DNA of 64,000 nt, from assembly GCF_014851565.1 (NCBI RefSeq), contig NZ_JACVAA010000005.1, positions 62,001 through 126,000 of the forward strand, in the 5' to 3' direction. Shown here piece after piece: positions 42,229 to 54,248 of this stretch; the first letter of the stretch is position 1; the number at the start of each line of letters is the position of its first letter. Source of the DNA: Pseudomonas sp. PDM15. GTDB taxonomy: Bacteria > Pseudomonadota > Gammaproteobacteria > Pseudomonadales > Pseudomonadaceae. The notes beneath the pieces were generated by a model. It made no database searches, was not told where the DNA came from, and was given only the letters and a program-made list of their open reading frames with translations. The translations under genes were made by a program, and so were the position numbers.

Positions 42229-42433
42229 AGCGATCTACTCCTGATTGCTTCGGAAGTAATCGCAGCCAACTCCTGGCTGCGCTTGCAGGGATAGGTATCG
42301 CAAGCGCTATGCCAGCTTTTCCATCAATAAAAATATATTTATTTTCAAACAGTTAAAGCAATTCAAAGCCGAGCGCGGGCATGCAAAATGCCGAAACCCT
42401 CCGAATGGACCGTGCAGATTGCAATACCTGACG

Positions 42434-43849
42434 TCATGCCCGTGCCGCCAATTGAGCAATGATGGCCTCCAGAGCAGCCACCTCTCCCAGCAGGGGGGAT
42501 TGCGGATAACGGGCACGAATGAAGCCGAGCAGCTTCTGCGCGGGCTCCAGCTGCCCCAACCCCTCGGCAAAGCCGCGAGCGGCCAACAGATACGCCCGTG
42601 GAATATGCGGATAGTCGGGGAAACGCTGATGCAAGTTGCGCAGCAGGCTCAGCCCTTCGCGGGTCTTGTGGCGCTGCAGCAGAGCCTCCGCCACACGCTC
42701 GCAGACTTGGGCATCGTCCGGCAGATAGTCGGGCTTCAGCTGGCGGGCGTTGAGCAGCGCCGTGGCAGCCTGAGCCGGATTCAGGCGTGCCGCCAGCGGC
42801 AGGTAATGCGCCAGGTGGCGCAGACAGCGCTCGCGTGCAGCGAGGCCGAATAGCAGCTGGTGGAAGCGCTCGTTGAGCTTGAGATCATTGGGCGCCACGT
42901 CCAGCGCCTTGGCCAGTACCTCCAGGGCATGGCCACTTTGCCCCTCCTTCAATCGCACCTCGGCATCGGCTAGGGCGCGACGGCGACGGTATTCCTCGGC
43001 GGGAAAGCCGCTCGGCGCCTCTTCCTCCACCGCCACGTAACCCAGGGCGCCCTGATACTGGAACACGGCGTAACCCATCATGGCGCACATCACCACGCTG
43101 AAATAACCGAACAGCAGCGCAGCGACGGGGATCAGCACCACCTCGGGCAAGCCCTTGGACAGCATGTAGATGACCCAGTCCGGGGACTGCCAGAGGATGA
43201 ACAGAAACACCCAGAGGATGAGATAGCGCCAGCCCATGGCCTGGATCACCGAGCCGACCTGGTCGGGGCTCAGCGCGGCCCCCAGGGTCTTGTCCAGCGC
43301 CAAGCGGATCAGGCTGGCCGGGATCAGCAATTGCACGCCCAGGGTAGCCGCCCAGAACAGAGCCTCGCTATCGAAGTCCGCCGCCAGCCAGACCACGGCG
43401 AAGGACAGGAAGAAGATCACCAGCACCCGCCAGAACAGGCTGAAGCCCTCGCCGTCGAAGGCACTGAGCAGGGACGGCGCCTCGCGTGTGCCCTGGCTGG
43501 CGCTCTCGATCACGCTCTGCAGGTACTTGGTGGCCACGCAGAACAGCGCCAGCCACAGCAGCTTCCAGGCCGGCATGAACAGGCTGGCCAGACATAACGC
43601 GGCGGCAAAGGCCAACGGGCCGGGCTGCAGGCCATAGCGGAAAAACGCGGGGATGCGCTGCCAGAACGGCTGCGCGGTGTTGGCCGCCCCCAGGAAGCGC
43701 AGCTTGCCACCGCACAGCGCACATTGCGGCTCCAGCTCCGGTGCGTCGGCATTCAGCGGCACGCAGCAGTCGCCATAGTCACGCTGACAGGGTGGGCAAT
43801 GCCAGGTTGCAGGCTGGGCGGGGTGATAGCGGCAGTGAGTGATTTCCAT
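42434..43849 (-). CDS. Zinc-ribbon, multi-spanning membrane protein with helical-repeat tail
   Basis: A 471-residue protein of unknown function. Residues 1-55 hold a Cys/His-rich zinc-ribbon-like segment (HCRYHPAQ, HCPPCQRDYGDCC, CALCGG). Residues about 75-275 have five or six hydrophobic helices. From about 295 a cytoplasmic, helical, TPR-like region (LKEGQSGHALEVLAKALDVAPND) completes it. ATG at 43849 (MEITHCRYHP) was chosen over 43909. It lies just downstream of the pnp terminator on the same strand and may be independent. I do not recognise a named family. Confidence 0.8.
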   Translation of the reverse strand: MEITHCRYHPAQPATWHCPPCQRDYGDCCVPLNADAPELEPQCALCGGKLRFLGAANTAQPFWQRIPAFFRYGLQPGPLAFAAALCLASLFMPAWKLLWLALFCVATKYLQSVIESASQGTREAPSLLSAFDGEGFSLFWRVLVIFFLSFAVVWLAADFDSEALFWAATLGVQLLIPASLIRLALDKTLGAALSPDQVGSVIQAMGWRYLILWVFLFILWQSPDWVIYMLSKGLPEVVLIPVAALLFGYFSVVMCAMMGYAVFQYQGALGYVAVEEEAPSGFPAEEYRRRRALADAEVRLKEGQSGHALEVLAKALDVAPNDLKLNERFHQLLFGLAARERCLRHLAHYLPLAARLNPAQAATALLNARQLKPDYLPDDAQVCERVAEALLQRHKTREGLSLLRNLHQRFPDYPHIPRAYLLAARGFAEGLGQLEPAQKLLGFIRARYPQSPLLGEVAALEAIIAQLAARA

Positions 43850-43907
43850 CGCCAGACGTCCTTGTTGGGTACTGCGGAAAGCGCCATTGTCGGGGCAAAA
43901 CGCGGGC

Positions 43908-43935
43908 AAAAAAAGAGGGCCCGCTAGGGGCCCTC
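43908..43935 (-). terminator. Intrinsic terminator of pnp
   Basis: GAGGGCCC pairs with GGGCCCTC; on the minus strand it is followed by a T7 tract. It ends pnp 23 nt after its stop. Confidence 0.92.
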
Positions 43936-43957
43936 CTTGTTACCGCCTGACTTGGAC

Positions 43958-46063
43958 TTAAACGCCCGAAGCCTTGGCAGCGGCAACGTCCTTGATGGAC
44001 AGCTTGATGCGGCCGCGGTTGTCCACGTCCAGCACCAGCACTTCGACTTCCTGGCCTTCCTTCAGTACGTCGGTGACCTTCTCAACGCGAGCGTCGCTGA
44101 GCATGGAGATGTGCACCAGACCGTCCTTGCCCGGCAGGATGTTGACGAAGGCGCCGAAGTCGACGATGCGCTCGACCTTGCCGACGTAGATCTTGCCGAT
44201 CTCGGCTTCCGCGGTGATGCCCAGCACGCGCTGACGCGCAGCCTCGGCAGCTTCCTTGGTTTCGCCGAAGATCTTGATCGAGCCGTCGTCTTCGATGTCG
44301 ATCGAGGCCTTGGTCTCTTCGCAGATGCCACGGATGGTGGCGCCGCCCTTGCCGATGACGTCACGGATTTTGTCCTGGTCGATCTTCATCGCGATCATGG
44401 TCGGGGCGTTGGCCGACAGCTCGGTGCGCGACTGGGCGATGACCTTGTTCATCTGGCCGAGGATGTTCAGGCGCGCTTCCAGGGCCTGGTTCAGGGCGAT
44501 CTCCATGATCTCTTCGGTGATGCCCTGGATCTTGATGTCCATCTGCAGTGCGGTCACGCCATTGGCGGTACCGGCCACCTTGAAGTCCATGTCGCCCAGG
44601 TGGTCTTCGTCACCGAGGATGTCGGTCAGTACGGCGAACTTGTCGCCTTCCTTGACCAGACCCATGGCGATACCGGCAACCGGGGCCTTCATCGGCACGC
44701 CGGCGTCCATCAGCGCCAGGGAAGCGCCGCAGACCGAAGCCATCGAGGACGAACCGTTGGACTCGGTGATTTCCGAGACGATACGGATGGTGTACGGGAA
44801 CTCGTCGGCAGCCGGCAGCATGGCGGCTACGCCACGACGGGCCAGACGACCGTGGCCAATTTCGCGGCGGCCGGTGGCGCCCATGCGGCCACACTCACCA
44901 ACCGAGTACGGCGGGAAGTTGTAGTGCAGCATGAAGGGGTCTTTCTTTTCGCCTTCCAGGGTGTCGAGCAGCTGCGCGTCACGGGCAGTACCGAGGGTGG
45001 CTACCACCAGGGCCTGGGTTTCGCCACGGGTGAACAGGGCCGAACCGTGGGTCTTGTCGAGTACGCCGACTTCGATGTTCAGGCCACGTACGGTGCGAGT
45101 GTCGCGACCGTCGATACGCGGTTTACCGTTGACGATGTTCTCGCGCACGGTGCGGTATTCGATCAGGCCGAAGGCGTCTTTGACTTCGCCGGAGGACGGC
45201 TGGCCTTCTTCGCCGGAGAACTTGGCGACGACCTGGTCGCGCAGCTCGTCCAGACGGTTGTAGCGGTCCTGCTTGATGGTGATGGTATAGGCCTGGGAAA
45301 TGGCTTCGCCGAACTCGGCCTTGATGGCGCTGAGCAGAGCGGTGTTCTCGGCCGGGGCAGTCCAGTTCCAGCGCGGCTTGCCGGTTTCGGCAGCCAGCTC
45401 GCCAACGGCCTTGATCACGGCCTGGAACTCGTCATGGGCGAACAGTACGGCGCCCAGCATCTGGTCTTCGGTCAGCTCTTTGGCTTCGGATTCGACCATC
45501 AGTACGGCGTCTTTGGTACCGGCCACGACCATGTCCAGGCTGGAAGCCTTGAGCTGCTCGTAGGTCGGGTTCAGCAGGTAGCCGGTTTCCGGGTGGAAGG
45601 CGACGCGCGCGGCACCGATCGGGCCGTCGAACGGAATGCCGGAGATGGCCAGGGCGGCCGAGGTGCCGATCATCGCGGCGATGTCCGGATCGGTCTTCTT
45701 GCTGGTGGAGACCACGGTGCAGATGACCTGCACTTCGTTGAGGAAGCCTTCCGGGAACAGCGGGCGGATCGGACGGTCGATCAGGCGCGAGGTCAGAGTC
45801 TCTTTCTCGGAAGGACGCGCTTCACGCTTGAAGAAGCCACCTGGGATCTTGCCGGCAGCGTAGGTTTTTTCCTGGTAGTGCACGGACAGCGGGAAGAAGC
45901 CCTTGCCCGGGTCGGCTTGCTTGGCGCCAACCACGGTGCACAGTACGCTGACATCGTTGTCCACGGTAACCAGGACGGCACCGGAGGCCTGACGGGCAAT
46001 GCGCCCGGTTTCGAGGGTGACGGTCGACTGACCGAACTGGAACTTTTTAATAACCGGAGTCAC
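43958..46063 (-). CDS. pnp: Polynucleotide phosphorylase
   Basis: A 701-residue 3'-5' exoribonuclease with two RNase PH-like cores, a KH domain ([16 protein letters not shown]) and an S1 domain ([18 protein letters not shown]), the length of the P. aeruginosa enzyme. It starts with GTG at 46063 ([11 protein letters not shown]) with AGAAGGAAA 7 nt upstream; longer open frame upstream lacks family similarity. It degrades mRNA, with the CrcZ/Hfq system nearby on the chromosome but not linked. A long hairpin precedes it. Confidence 0.97.
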   Translation of the reverse strand: MTPVIKKFQFGQSTVTLETGRIARQASGAVLVTVDNDVSVLCTVVGAKQADPGKGFFPLSVHYQEKTYAAGKIPGGFFKREARPSEKETLTSRLIDRPIRPLFPEGFLNEVQVICTVVSTSKKTDPDIAAMIGTSAALAISGIPFDGPIGAARVAFHPETGYLLNPTYEQLKASSLDMVVAGTKDAVLMVESEAKELTEDQMLGAVLFAHDEFQAVIKAVGELAAETGKPRWNWTAPAENTALLSAIKAEFGEAISQAYTITIKQDRYNRLDELRDQVVAKFSGEEGQPSSGEVKDAFGLIEYRTVRENIVNGKPRIDGRDTRTVRGLNIEVGVLDKTHGSALFTRGETQALVVATLGTARDAQLLDTLEGEKKDPFMLHYNFPPYSVGECGRMGATGRREIGHGRLARRGVAAMLPAADEFPYTIRIVSEITESNGSSSMASVCGASLALMDAGVPMKAPVAGIAMGLVKEGDKFAVLTDILGDEDHLGDMDFKVAGTANGVTALQMDIKIQGITEEIMEIALNQALEARLNILGQMNKVIAQSRTELSANAPTMIAMKIDQDKIRDVIGKGGATIRGICEETKASIDIEDDGSIKIFGETKEAAEAARQRVLGITAEAEIGKIYVGKVERIVDFGAFVNILPGKDGLVHISMLSDARVEKVTDVLKEGQEVEVLVLDVDNRGRIKLSIKDVAAAKASGV

Positions 46064-46195
46064 GGTATTTTCCTTCTCTTTGTTGCCTTGGGGGAAACTG
46101 CTGCAACAGGGGCCTGCTGCCCCTGAAACCTGTTCAGAACTCGGCTCGGTGGAACCGGTTTTTGAACGGGTTTCAAATTCCGTTCTGTAGAAAGC

Positions 46196-46262
46196 CAGAA
46201 GCTGGAAGACCGAAGCCACGGGCCGGTTATCAACCGACCTGCAACCCCGAGCTTCCAGCTTC
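46196..46262 (-). other. Long stem-loop between rpsO and pnp
   Basis: A perfect 12-base inverted repeat (AGAAGCTGGAAG at 46196 and CTTCCAGCTTCT at 46251) frames a 43-base loop that contains a smaller GGTT/AACC stem. E. coli has an RNase III site in the same gene gap that controls pnp autoregulation; the same use here is inferred. Confidence 0.75.
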
Positions 46263-46281
46263 TCACTTCAGGGGGTACGTC

Positions 46282-46551
46282 TTAGCGACGCAGACCCAGG
46301 CGACCGATCAGGGCGCTGTAACGACTGGTGTCCTTACCCTTCAGGTAGTCCAGCAGCTTGCGGCGCTGGTTAACCATGCGGATCAGGCCACGACGCGAGT
46401 GGTGGTCTTTGCCGTTGGCCTTGAAGTGGTCCTGCAGCTTGTTGATGTTGGCGGTCAGCAGGGCAACCTGCACTTCCGGAGAACCGGTATCGCCTTCAGC
46501 TTGCTTGTAGTCGTTAACGATCTGGGCTTTTTCTTCAACGCTCAGTGCCAT
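46282..46551 (-). CDS. rpsO: 30S ribosomal protein S15
   Basis: An 89-residue S15 of standard length ([39 protein letters not shown]). It binds the three-way junction of 16S rRNA helices 20-22. The 173-nt leader from truB carries a hairpin at 46579-46593 that could be part of autoregulation. The gene is followed by pnp. Confidence 0.98.
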   Translation of the reverse strand: MALSVEEKAQIVNDYKQAEGDTGSPEVQVALLTANINKLQDHFKANGKDHHSRRGLIRMVNQRRKLLDYLKGKDTSRYSALIGRLGLRR

Positions 46552-46724
46552 GGTAATGGGCTCCTAGAGTGAACAGGCCGGGAGCGACTCCCGTGTTTTA
46601 AATGGAGGAATGACCGCGCCTGTTGACAGCCACCCTCTTGGCCGCGAGGGAACGAGTCCGCCCGCGGTTCCGGTCATTCGACCGAATCAGTTGCCCTGGG
46701 CCTGAACCCGAGCTTCTACCGGCA

Positions 46725-47645
46725 TCAAGTAGCGGTAGAGATCAATCGCTTCGGCGCGATGCGCCCGTCTTCGCTCACTTCACCGATACCGATGAAGCGA
46801 CCATTGTGATCCTGCACCCGGACCATGCCGAACTTCGGCGCTTCCGGAGCGCGTACCGGCTGGCCGTGCAGCCAGTAATAGGCGCTGTGCTCGCTGAACT
46901 GCAGCAGGGGCCAGTGCTCCAGGCCGCTGTCCGATGGCAGCAGGAAGCGATCCAGCGCCTCGTTGCCGCCTTCCGCGTGCACCCGTTCCAGCTCTTCCAG
47001 TGTCACCGTCTGCGCCAGGCTGAACGGCCCGGCCTGGGTGCGCCGCAACTCGGCGACGTGGGCACCACAGCCCAGCTCGCGACCTAGATCCTCCACCAGG
47101 GTACGGATATAGGTGCCTTTGCTGCAGGCCACGGACAGGCGCAACTGCGCATTATCCAGGCCCAGCAAATCCAAGCGCGCGATAGTAACAGATCGCGCCT
47201 CGCGCTCCACTACCTCGCCGGCACGCGCCAGCTTGTACAGCGGCTGACCGTCCTTCTTCAGGGCCGAGTACATGGGCGGTATCTGTTTGATTTCACCACG
47301 GAAACGCGGCAGCTGCGCCTCCACGTCATCCCGACCGACGGTCACCTCGCGACGCTCGAGCACGTCCCCCTCGGCATCACCGGTGGTGGTGATCACGCCG
47401 AGCTGAGCCAGGGTCTCATAGCCCTTGTCGGCATCCAGCAGATACTGGGAGAACTTGGTGGCCTCGCCGAAGCACAGCGGCAGCACGCCGGTGGCCAGCG
47501 GATCGAGACTACCGGTGTGACCGGCCTTCTCGGCATTGAGCAACCAGCGCACCTTCTGCAGAGCCTGGTTGGAGCTCATGCCATGCGGCTTGTCCAGGAT
47601 CAGGATGCCACTGACATTGCGGCGGATACGTTTTACCTGGGCCAC
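46725..47645 (-). CDS. truB: tRNA pseudouridine-55 synthase
   Basis: A 306-residue enzyme converting U55 of tRNA to pseudouridine. The catalytic Asp48 is in [12 protein letters not shown]. The core and the PUA-like end are of usual size. It lies 2 nt after rbfA on the same transcript. Confidence 0.97.
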   Translation of the reverse strand: MAQVKRIRRNVSGILILDKPHGMSSNQALQKVRWLLNAEKAGHTGSLDPLATGVLPLCFGEATKFSQYLLDADKGYETLAQLGVITTTGDAEGDVLERREVTVGRDDVEAQLPRFRGEIKQIPPMYSALKKDGQPLYKLARAGEVVEREARSVTIARLDLLGLDNAQLRLSVACSKGTYIRTLVEDLGRELGCGAHVAELRRTQAGPFSLAQTVTLEELERVHAEGGNEALDRFLLPSDSGLEHWPLLQFSEHSAYYWLHGQPVRAPEAPKFGMVRVQDHNGRFIGIGEVSEDGRIAPKRLISTAT

Positions 47646-47647
47646 GC

Positions 47648-48025
47648 TCAGTCGTCCTGATGCTTGCTGTCTTCGGACACCGCACGATCGATCAGTGCCG
47701 ACAGGTGCGTACCACGCGAGATGCTCTCGTCGTAGTGGAAATGCAGCTGCGGCACGCTGCGCAGCTTCATCGCCTTGCCCAGCAGCATGCGCAGGTAACC
47801 GGCGGCGTCGTTGAGCACACGCACGTTCTGCTTGATCTTCTCCGCATCGTTCTCGCCCATCACGGTGATGAACACCTTGGCGTGGCCGACATCGCGGCTG
47901 ACGTCGACGGCGGTGATGGTGACGAAGCCCAGACGCGGGTCCTTGACCTCGCGCGGAATCATCTGCGCCAGTTCGCGCTGGATCTGATCGCCGATACGCT
48001 GGGTACGGCTATACACTTTTGCCAT
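47648..48025 (-). CDS. rbfA: Ribosome-binding factor A
   Basis: A 125-residue KH-like protein needed for 16S 5'-end maturation and cold adaptation (RVADQIQREL-type start, [26 protein letters not shown]). It is the gene between infB and truB, as usual. Confidence 0.96.
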   Translation of the reverse strand: MAKVYSRTQRIGDQIQRELAQMIPREVKDPRLGFVTITAVDVSRDVGHAKVFITVMGENDAEKIKQNVRVLNDAAGYLRMLLGKAMKLRSVPQLHFHYDESISRGTHLSALIDRAVSEDSKHQDD

Positions 48026-48073
48026 TTCTTCCTACCTCACCCGCGACGCTGTCAGCGGGTTCACAAGCGGCAA

Positions 48074-48105
48074 ACGCCCGGCCGCGCTGATGCGGGGCCG
48101 GGCGT
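48074..48105 (-). other. Hairpin between infB and rbfA
   Basis: ACGCCCGGCC (48074) and GGCCGGGCGT (48096) form a 10-bp stem with a 12-base loop and only a TTT after it on the minus strand. A partial terminator or processing stem inside the operon. Confidence 0.6.
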
Positions 48106-48125
48106 CCGGTGTTGCGGGCCGTCCC

Positions 48126-50624
48126 TTACAGGGTACGAGCCACCTGGACCTTCTCGAACACTTCGATCTTGTCCCCGACCTTGACGTCGTTGTAGCTCTT
48201 CACGCCGATACCGCACTCCATGCCGTTACGCACTTCGGCGACGTCGTCCTTGAAGCGACGCAGGGATTCCAGCTCGCCTTCGAAGATCACCACGTCTTCG
48301 CGCAGTACGCGGATCGGACGGTTGCGATAGACAGTGCCCTCGATGACCATGCAGCCAGCGACAGCGCCGAACTTCGGCGAACGGAACACGTCACGCACTT
48401 CGGCGGTGCCCAGAATGTTCTCGCGAACATCGCTGCCGAGCATGCCGGTCAGGGCCTTCTTGACGTCTTCGATGATGTCGTAGATCACGTTGTAGTAACG
48501 CATGTCCAGGCCTTCGGCCTCGACGATCTTGCGCGCACCGGCATCGGCACGCACGTTGAAGCCGAACAGCACCGCGTTGGAAGCCAGCGCCAGGTTGGCA
48601 TCGGACTCGGTGATACCACCGACACCGCCACCGACCACGCGAACCTGGACTTCGTCGTTGCCCAGGCCGCTGAGCGAGCCTTGCAGCGCCTCGAGGGAGC
48701 CACGGACATCGGATTTGAGGACGATGTTGAGCGTCTTCTTCTCTTCCTGGCCCATGTTCTCGAAGATGTTTTCCAGCTTGCCAGCGTGAGCACGGGCCAG
48801 CTTCACTTCGCGGAACTTGCCCTGACGGAACAGTGCGACTTCGCGGGCCTTCTTCTCGTCGGCAACCACAGTCAGGTCGTCACCGGCATCCGGGGTGCCG
48901 TCCAGGCCGAGAATCTCGACCGGAATCGACGGACCGGCTTCCTTGATGGGCTGGCCGTTCTCGTCGAGCATGGCACGTATGCGGCCATAGTTGACGCCGC
49001 ACAGGACCATGTCGCCCTGGCGCAGGGTACCGTCCTGGACCAGCACGGTGGCTACCGGGCCACGGCCCTTGTCCAGACGGGACTCGACCACCACACCACG
49101 GCCGGGAGCCGACGGGGTGGCTTTCAGTTCGAGAACTTCGGCCTGCAGCAGCACGGCTTCGAGCAGCTCATCAACGCCGGTACCGGCCTTGGCCGAAACG
49201 CCTACGAACGGAGCATCGCCGCCCCACTCTTCCGGAATCACATCCAGCGCGGCCAGGCCGTTCTTGATGTTGTCCGGGTTGGCATCCGGCTTGTCCATCT
49301 TGTTGATGGCAACCACGATCGGCACGCCAGCCGCTTTCGCGTGCTGCACGGCTTCCTGGGTCTGCGGCATCACGCCGTCATCGGCCGCGACGACCAGAAT
49401 GACGATGTCGGTGGCCTTGGCACCGCGGGCACGCATCGCGGTGAACGCGGCGTGGCCCGGGGTATCGAGGAAGGTGACCATGCCGCGGTCGGTTTCCACG
49501 TGGTAGGCGCCGATGTGCTGGGTAATGCCACCGGCTTCGCCAGCAGCTACCTTGGCACGACGGATGTAGTCGAGCAGGGAGGTCTTGCCGTGGTCGACGT
49601 GGCCCATCACGGTCACTACCGGCGCACGGGAGAAAGCCTCGCCTTCGAACTTCAGCGACTCGGCCAGTTGCTCTTCGAGCGCGTTTTCGCTGACCAGCTT
49701 GACCTTGTGGCCCATTTCCTCGGCGACCAGCTGCGCGGTCTCCTGGTCCAGGATCTGGTTGATGGTCACCGGGGAGCCCATCTTGAACATGAACTTGACC
49801 ACTTCGGCGCCTTTGACCGACATCTGGGCAGCCAGGTCGCCAACGGTAATGGTCTCGCCGATCGCTACTTCGCGCACAATAGGTCCTGTCGGGCTCTGGA
49901 ACCCGTGCTGGTTACGCTTCTTCGGCTTCATCCGACCACCGCGACGGCGGTAATCATCGACTTCTTCGTCGGTGCTGCGCGGAGCAACACGCGGAGCCGG
50001 CACCTTTTCCTTCTCCTTGACGGAAGGACGGTGCTGGGCATGCTTGCGGTCACGACGCTCGTCGTCGTCGCTGCGTGCCGGCTTGTCTTTCTCGACGCGA
50101 CGCGGCTCTTCCTTCTTGCGCTCGACAGCAGCAACAGGTTCGGCAGCAGCGGCAGCCACGATCGGAGCAACGTCCACAGGCGCTTCGGCCGCAGTCGGCG
50201 CAGCAGCTTCCTGCGGCTTGCTGGCGGCCGCTTCGGCCTGCTTGCGCGCCTCTTCCTCGGCCTTCAGACGCACAGCCTCTTCGGCGGCACGCTGCTCTTC
50301 CAGCTCACGCTGCTTCTCGGCTTCGATCTCGGCCGGGCTGCGCTTGACGTAGGTCTTCTTCTTGCGCACTTCCACGCTGATGGTCTTGCTACCGGCAACC
50401 TTCAGGGTAGTGGTGGTCTTGCGCTGCAGAGTGATCTTGCGCGGCTCTTCCAGCTTCTCGCCGTGGCTGCCTTTCAGGTACGCCAGCAGAGCCTGCTTCT
50501 CGTTGTCAGTTACCACTTGCTCGGCGCTGGTGTGAGGCAAACCTGCCTCACGCATCTGCTGCAGCAGGCGCTCCACTGGTGTATCGACCACTTGGGCCAG
50601 TTCTTTCACCGTGACTTGCGTCAT
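48126..50624 (-). CDS. infB: Translation initiation factor IF-2
   Basis: An 832-residue GTPase that recruits initiator tRNA. The N-terminal domain repeats, a long charged Ala/Glu-rich linker (about 90-230) and the G domain with [14 protein letters not shown] and NKMDKP are visible, followed by the C-terminal domains. ATG at 50624 has an RBS. It sits in the rimP-nusA-infB-rbfA-truB cluster. Confidence 0.98.
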   Translation of the reverse strand: MTQVTVKELAQVVDTPVERLLQQMREAGLPHTSAEQVVTDNEKQALLAYLKGSHGEKLEEPRKITLQRKTTTTLKVAGSKTISVEVRKKKTYVKRSPAEIEAEKQRELEEQRAAEEAVRLKAEEEARKQAEAAASKPQEAAAPTAAEAPVDVAPIVAAAAAEPVAAVERKKEEPRRVEKDKPARSDDDERRDRKHAQHRPSVKEKEKVPAPRVAPRSTDEEVDDYRRRGGRMKPKKRNQHGFQSPTGPIVREVAIGETITVGDLAAQMSVKGAEVVKFMFKMGSPVTINQILDQETAQLVAEEMGHKVKLVSENALEEQLAESLKFEGEAFSRAPVVTVMGHVDHGKTSLLDYIRRAKVAAGEAGGITQHIGAYHVETDRGMVTFLDTPGHAAFTAMRARGAKATDIVILVVAADDGVMPQTQEAVQHAKAAGVPIVVAINKMDKPDANPDNIKNGLAALDVIPEEWGGDAPFVGVSAKAGTGVDELLEAVLLQAEVLELKATPSAPGRGVVVESRLDKGRGPVATVLVQDGTLRQGDMVLCGVNYGRIRAMLDENGQPIKEAGPSIPVEILGLDGTPDAGDDLTVVADEKKAREVALFRQGKFREVKLARAHAGKLENIFENMGQEEKKTLNIVLKSDVRGSLEALQGSLSGLGNDEVQVRVVGGGVGGITESDANLALASNAVLFGFNVRADAGARKIVEAEGLDMRYYNVIYDIIEDVKKALTGMLGSDVRENILGTAEVRDVFRSPKFGAVAGCMVIEGTVYRNRPIRVLREDVVIFEGELESLRRFKDDVAEVRNGMECGIGVKSYNDVKVGDKIEVFEKVQVARTL

Positions 50625-50651
50625 GCATTTCTCTCCTCAGGCCGCAACCGC

Positions 50652-52133
<1,482 letters not shown>

Positions 52134-52180
52134 CGTACGCCTCGCCTTTCGCAATCCATTGGATCCGCGGGATCCGCGTC

Positions 52181-52639
52181 TCAGTCAAAACGGGGGATAA
52201 TGTTGGCCTTGTCGATCAGATCGATCGGCAACAGGAATTCGTGGTCATCCACCAGCACCACCACGTCCTGCTCCTCCACACCGCGAAGGAGGCCCTGGAA
52301 ATTGCGCCGCCCATCGAAGGGCGAACGCAGTTTGATCTTCACCTGTTCGCCAACATGCTTGGCGAACTGTTCGATAGTGAACAGCGGTCGATCCATGCCC
52401 GGCGAGGACACCTCTAGGGTGTATTCGCTGCTGATCGGATCTTCGACGTCCAGTACGGCGCTGACCTGCCGGCTGACCGCCTCGCAATCCTCGATCAGGA
52501 TGCCGTTGGCATGATCGATGTACACGCGCAGCAGGGAATGTCGCCCCTGGGAAATGAACTCGATGCCCCAGCATTGATAGCCGAGAGATTCGATCACCGG
52601 GGCCAACATGGCCTGCAACTGTTCCAGCTTGCTCGACAC
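52181..52639 (-). CDS. rimP: Ribosome maturation factor RimP
   Basis: A 152-residue RimP with the N-terminal alpha/beta part ([11 protein letters not shown]) and the beta-barrel C-terminal part ([17 protein letters not shown]). It starts at GTG 52639 (VSSKLEQLQ), with GGAGGG spaced 6 nt upstream. A longer open frame upstream crosses the two terminators and was rejected. It assists 30S assembly. Confidence 0.95.
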   Translation of the reverse strand: MSSKLEQLQAMLAPVIESLGYQCWGIEFISQGRHSLLRVYIDHANGILIEDCEAVSRQVSAVLDVEDPISSEYTLEVSSPGMDRPLFTIEQFAKHVGEQVKIKLRSPFDGRRNFQGLLRGVEEQDVVVLVDDHEFLLPIDLIDKANIIPRFD

Positions 52640-52667
52640 CCGAAGCCCTCCGCGCATGTCGTAGAAA

Positions 52668-52690
52668 TAAAAAATGGGCGAAACGCCCAT
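52668..52690 (-). terminator. Intrinsic terminator in the rimP leader
   Basis: ATGGGCG/CGCCCAT stem with loop TTT and a T6 tract on the minus strand, 29 nt before the rimP start. It follows a second terminator at 52739-52760, so it is an attenuator candidate for rimP-nusA-infB. Confidence 0.85.
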
Positions 52691-52738
52691 CCATCGTGCC
52701 ACCCGACCGCAATGCCGGTGGCGGATTGTCCAGCTAGC

Positions 52739-52760
52739 AAAAAGCCCCTGAATAAGGGGC
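52739..52760 (-). terminator. Intrinsic terminator after tRNA-fMet
   Basis: GCCCCT/AGGGGC stem followed by T5 on the minus strand, 12 nt past the tRNA 3' end. Confidence 0.92.
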
Positions 52761-52771
52761 TTCTCTACAAC

Positions 52772-52848
<77 letters not shown>

Positions 52849-52914
52849 CCAAAGCTGGGCCAAGAGTATACGGACGTTACCCCTGAGGGTCAACCGAACT
52901 CCTGGAAACGACAA

Positions 52915-52933
52915 GGCCCGCGATCTGCGGGCC
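52915..52933 (-). other. Hairpin between the two tRNA genes
   Basis: GGCCCGC/GCGGGCC stem around a five-base loop, no clear T-tract. Probably a processing or weak termination stem. Confidence 0.6.
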
Positions 52934-52944
52934 CTGCCGAAATA

Positions 52945-53030
52945 TGGTACCGAGGAGGGGACTCGAACCCCTACAGCCTATGGCCACTACCACCTCAAGG
53001 TAGCGTGTCTACCAATTCCACCACCTCGGC
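52945..53030 (-). tRNA. tRNA-Leu (GAG)
   Basis: An 86-nt class II tRNA with long variable arm and encoded CCA; the anticodon loop TTGAGGT reads GAG. It follows secG on the same strand, as leuU does in E. coli. Confidence 0.98.
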
Positions 53031-53040
53031 AAAGAGGGTA

Positions 53041-53424
53041 TTACTTCTGCTCCGGGACTTGCGGCACGTCAGCCTTTTCGACTGCCGGCTTTTGCTCTTC
53101 GAGCACCGGAACATCTTCAACCGCCGGCCTCTCTTGCTGCACTTCCAGCACTGCCGGATCTGGCAAACCAGCCTGCGTCAGATTATCAGCTTTTTCTTTA
53201 GCAAAGAAGGCTAAACCCAAGCTGGTAATGAAAAAAGCCGCGGCGAGTATAGCAGTAAAGCGACTCAGAAAGGTAGCAGAACCTTGGCTTCCGAACACGG
53301 TACCCGAGGCACCCGCACCGAAAGAAGCACCGGCATCGGCACCCTTACCCTGCTGCAGCAGCACCAGACCAACGACACCAATGGCGCCCAGCAGATGCAC
53401 GACGATTACGACTGTTTCCAGCAT
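53041..53424 (-). CDS. secG: Preprotein translocase subunit SecG
   Basis: A 127-residue SecYEG accessory subunit with two hydrophobic helices (about 2-22 and 53-75). The region between is [20 protein letters not shown]. The Pro/Glu-rich C-terminal tail is longer than in E. coli. It lies 3 nt after tpiA. Confidence 0.96.
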   Translation of the reverse strand: MLETVVIVVHLLGAIGVVGLVLLQQGKGADAGASFGAGASGTVFGSQGSATFLSRFTAILAAAFFITSLGLAFFAKEKADNLTQAGLPDPAVLEVQQERPAVEDVPVLEEQKPAVEKADVPQVPEQK

Positions 53425-53427
53425 TTA

Positions 53428-54183
53428 TCAGTTTCCTGCGGCGCGACAGATCGCACCAAACTCATCTGCGTTCAAAGAGGCCCCACCAATGAGCCCCCCA
53501 TCGATATCCGGCATACCGAACAACTCGGCAGCATTGGCGGCCTTGACACTGCCGCCATACAGAATTCTCACACCGCGCGCTACTTCTGCATTTTCTGCAT
53601 CCAGCTGCGCACGAATAGCTGCATGGACTTCCTGAGCCTGCTGTGGCGATGCAGTCAATCCGGTACCGATGGCCCAGACCGGCTCGTAAGCCACAACAGC
53701 CTTGGAGAAGGCACCGACACCCAACTCCTCGATCACACTTCCCAACTGGGCGGACACCACTTCAAGCGTCCTACCCGCCTGACGCTGCTCAAGGGTCTCA
53801 CCGATGCACAGAACCGGAACCAGACCACAGGATTGCGCAGCGGCAAACTTGCGACTTACCTGCTCGTCACGCTCACCCAGAATCATGCGACGCTCGGAGT
53901 GCCCCACCAGCACCATGCCGCAACCGGCATCGGCCAACTGGCTGGGCGCAATCTCACCGGTCAGAGCACCTTGCATGGGCTCTACGGCGCAGTTCTGCGC
54001 ACCGACAGCGATCGCCTTGCCTTCCAACCCAATCAGTACCTGATTGATGTGCAGACAAGGCGGCATGACTGCCACTTCGACACCGCTAGGCAGCGCCAAT
54101 TGACGAAGGCCCTTGATCAGCTCTGCGACGCTGGCGCGGGTACCGTGCATTTTCCAGTTACCAGCTACCAGGGGGCGACGCAT
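53428..54183 (-). CDS. tpiA: Triosephosphate isomerase
   Basis: A 251-residue TIM barrel. Lys11 (NWKM), catalytic His in VGHSERR and catalytic Glu in [12 protein letters not shown] are all present. It interconverts DHAP and glyceraldehyde 3-phosphate. Transcribed with secG and glmM. Confidence 0.98.
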   Translation of the reverse strand: MRRPLVAGNWKMHGTRASVAELIKGLRQLALPSGVEVAVMPPCLHINQVLIGLEGKAIAVGAQNCAVEPMQGALTGEIAPSQLADAGCGMVLVGHSERRMILGERDEQVSRKFAAAQSCGLVPVLCIGETLEQRQAGRTLEVVSAQLGSVIEELGVGAFSKAVVAYEPVWAIGTGLTASPQQAQEVHAAIRAQLDAENAEVARGVRILYGGSVKAANAAELFGMPDIDGGLIGGASLNADEFGAICRAAGN

Positions 54184-54248
54184 GCCAGACCTCGTCGTTC
54201 AAAGTGGGCGCAGATGTTACCCAAGAGCTTTTCCACTAGCAAGCCGAA

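Noticed and set aside
42310-42360. AT-rich patch that could be an insertion scar or island edge
   Set aside because: It is short, lies in a promoter-bearing gap and has no repeats or mobile genes around it.
43937-46126. A 729-codon open frame opposite pnp
   Set aside because: Shadow of pnp, same reasoning as for groEL.
46064-46219. N-terminal extension of PNPase by 52 residues
   Set aside because: The upstream frame crosses the rpsO-pnp stem-loop; GTG at 46063 yields exactly the usual 701 residues with a good ribosome-binding site.
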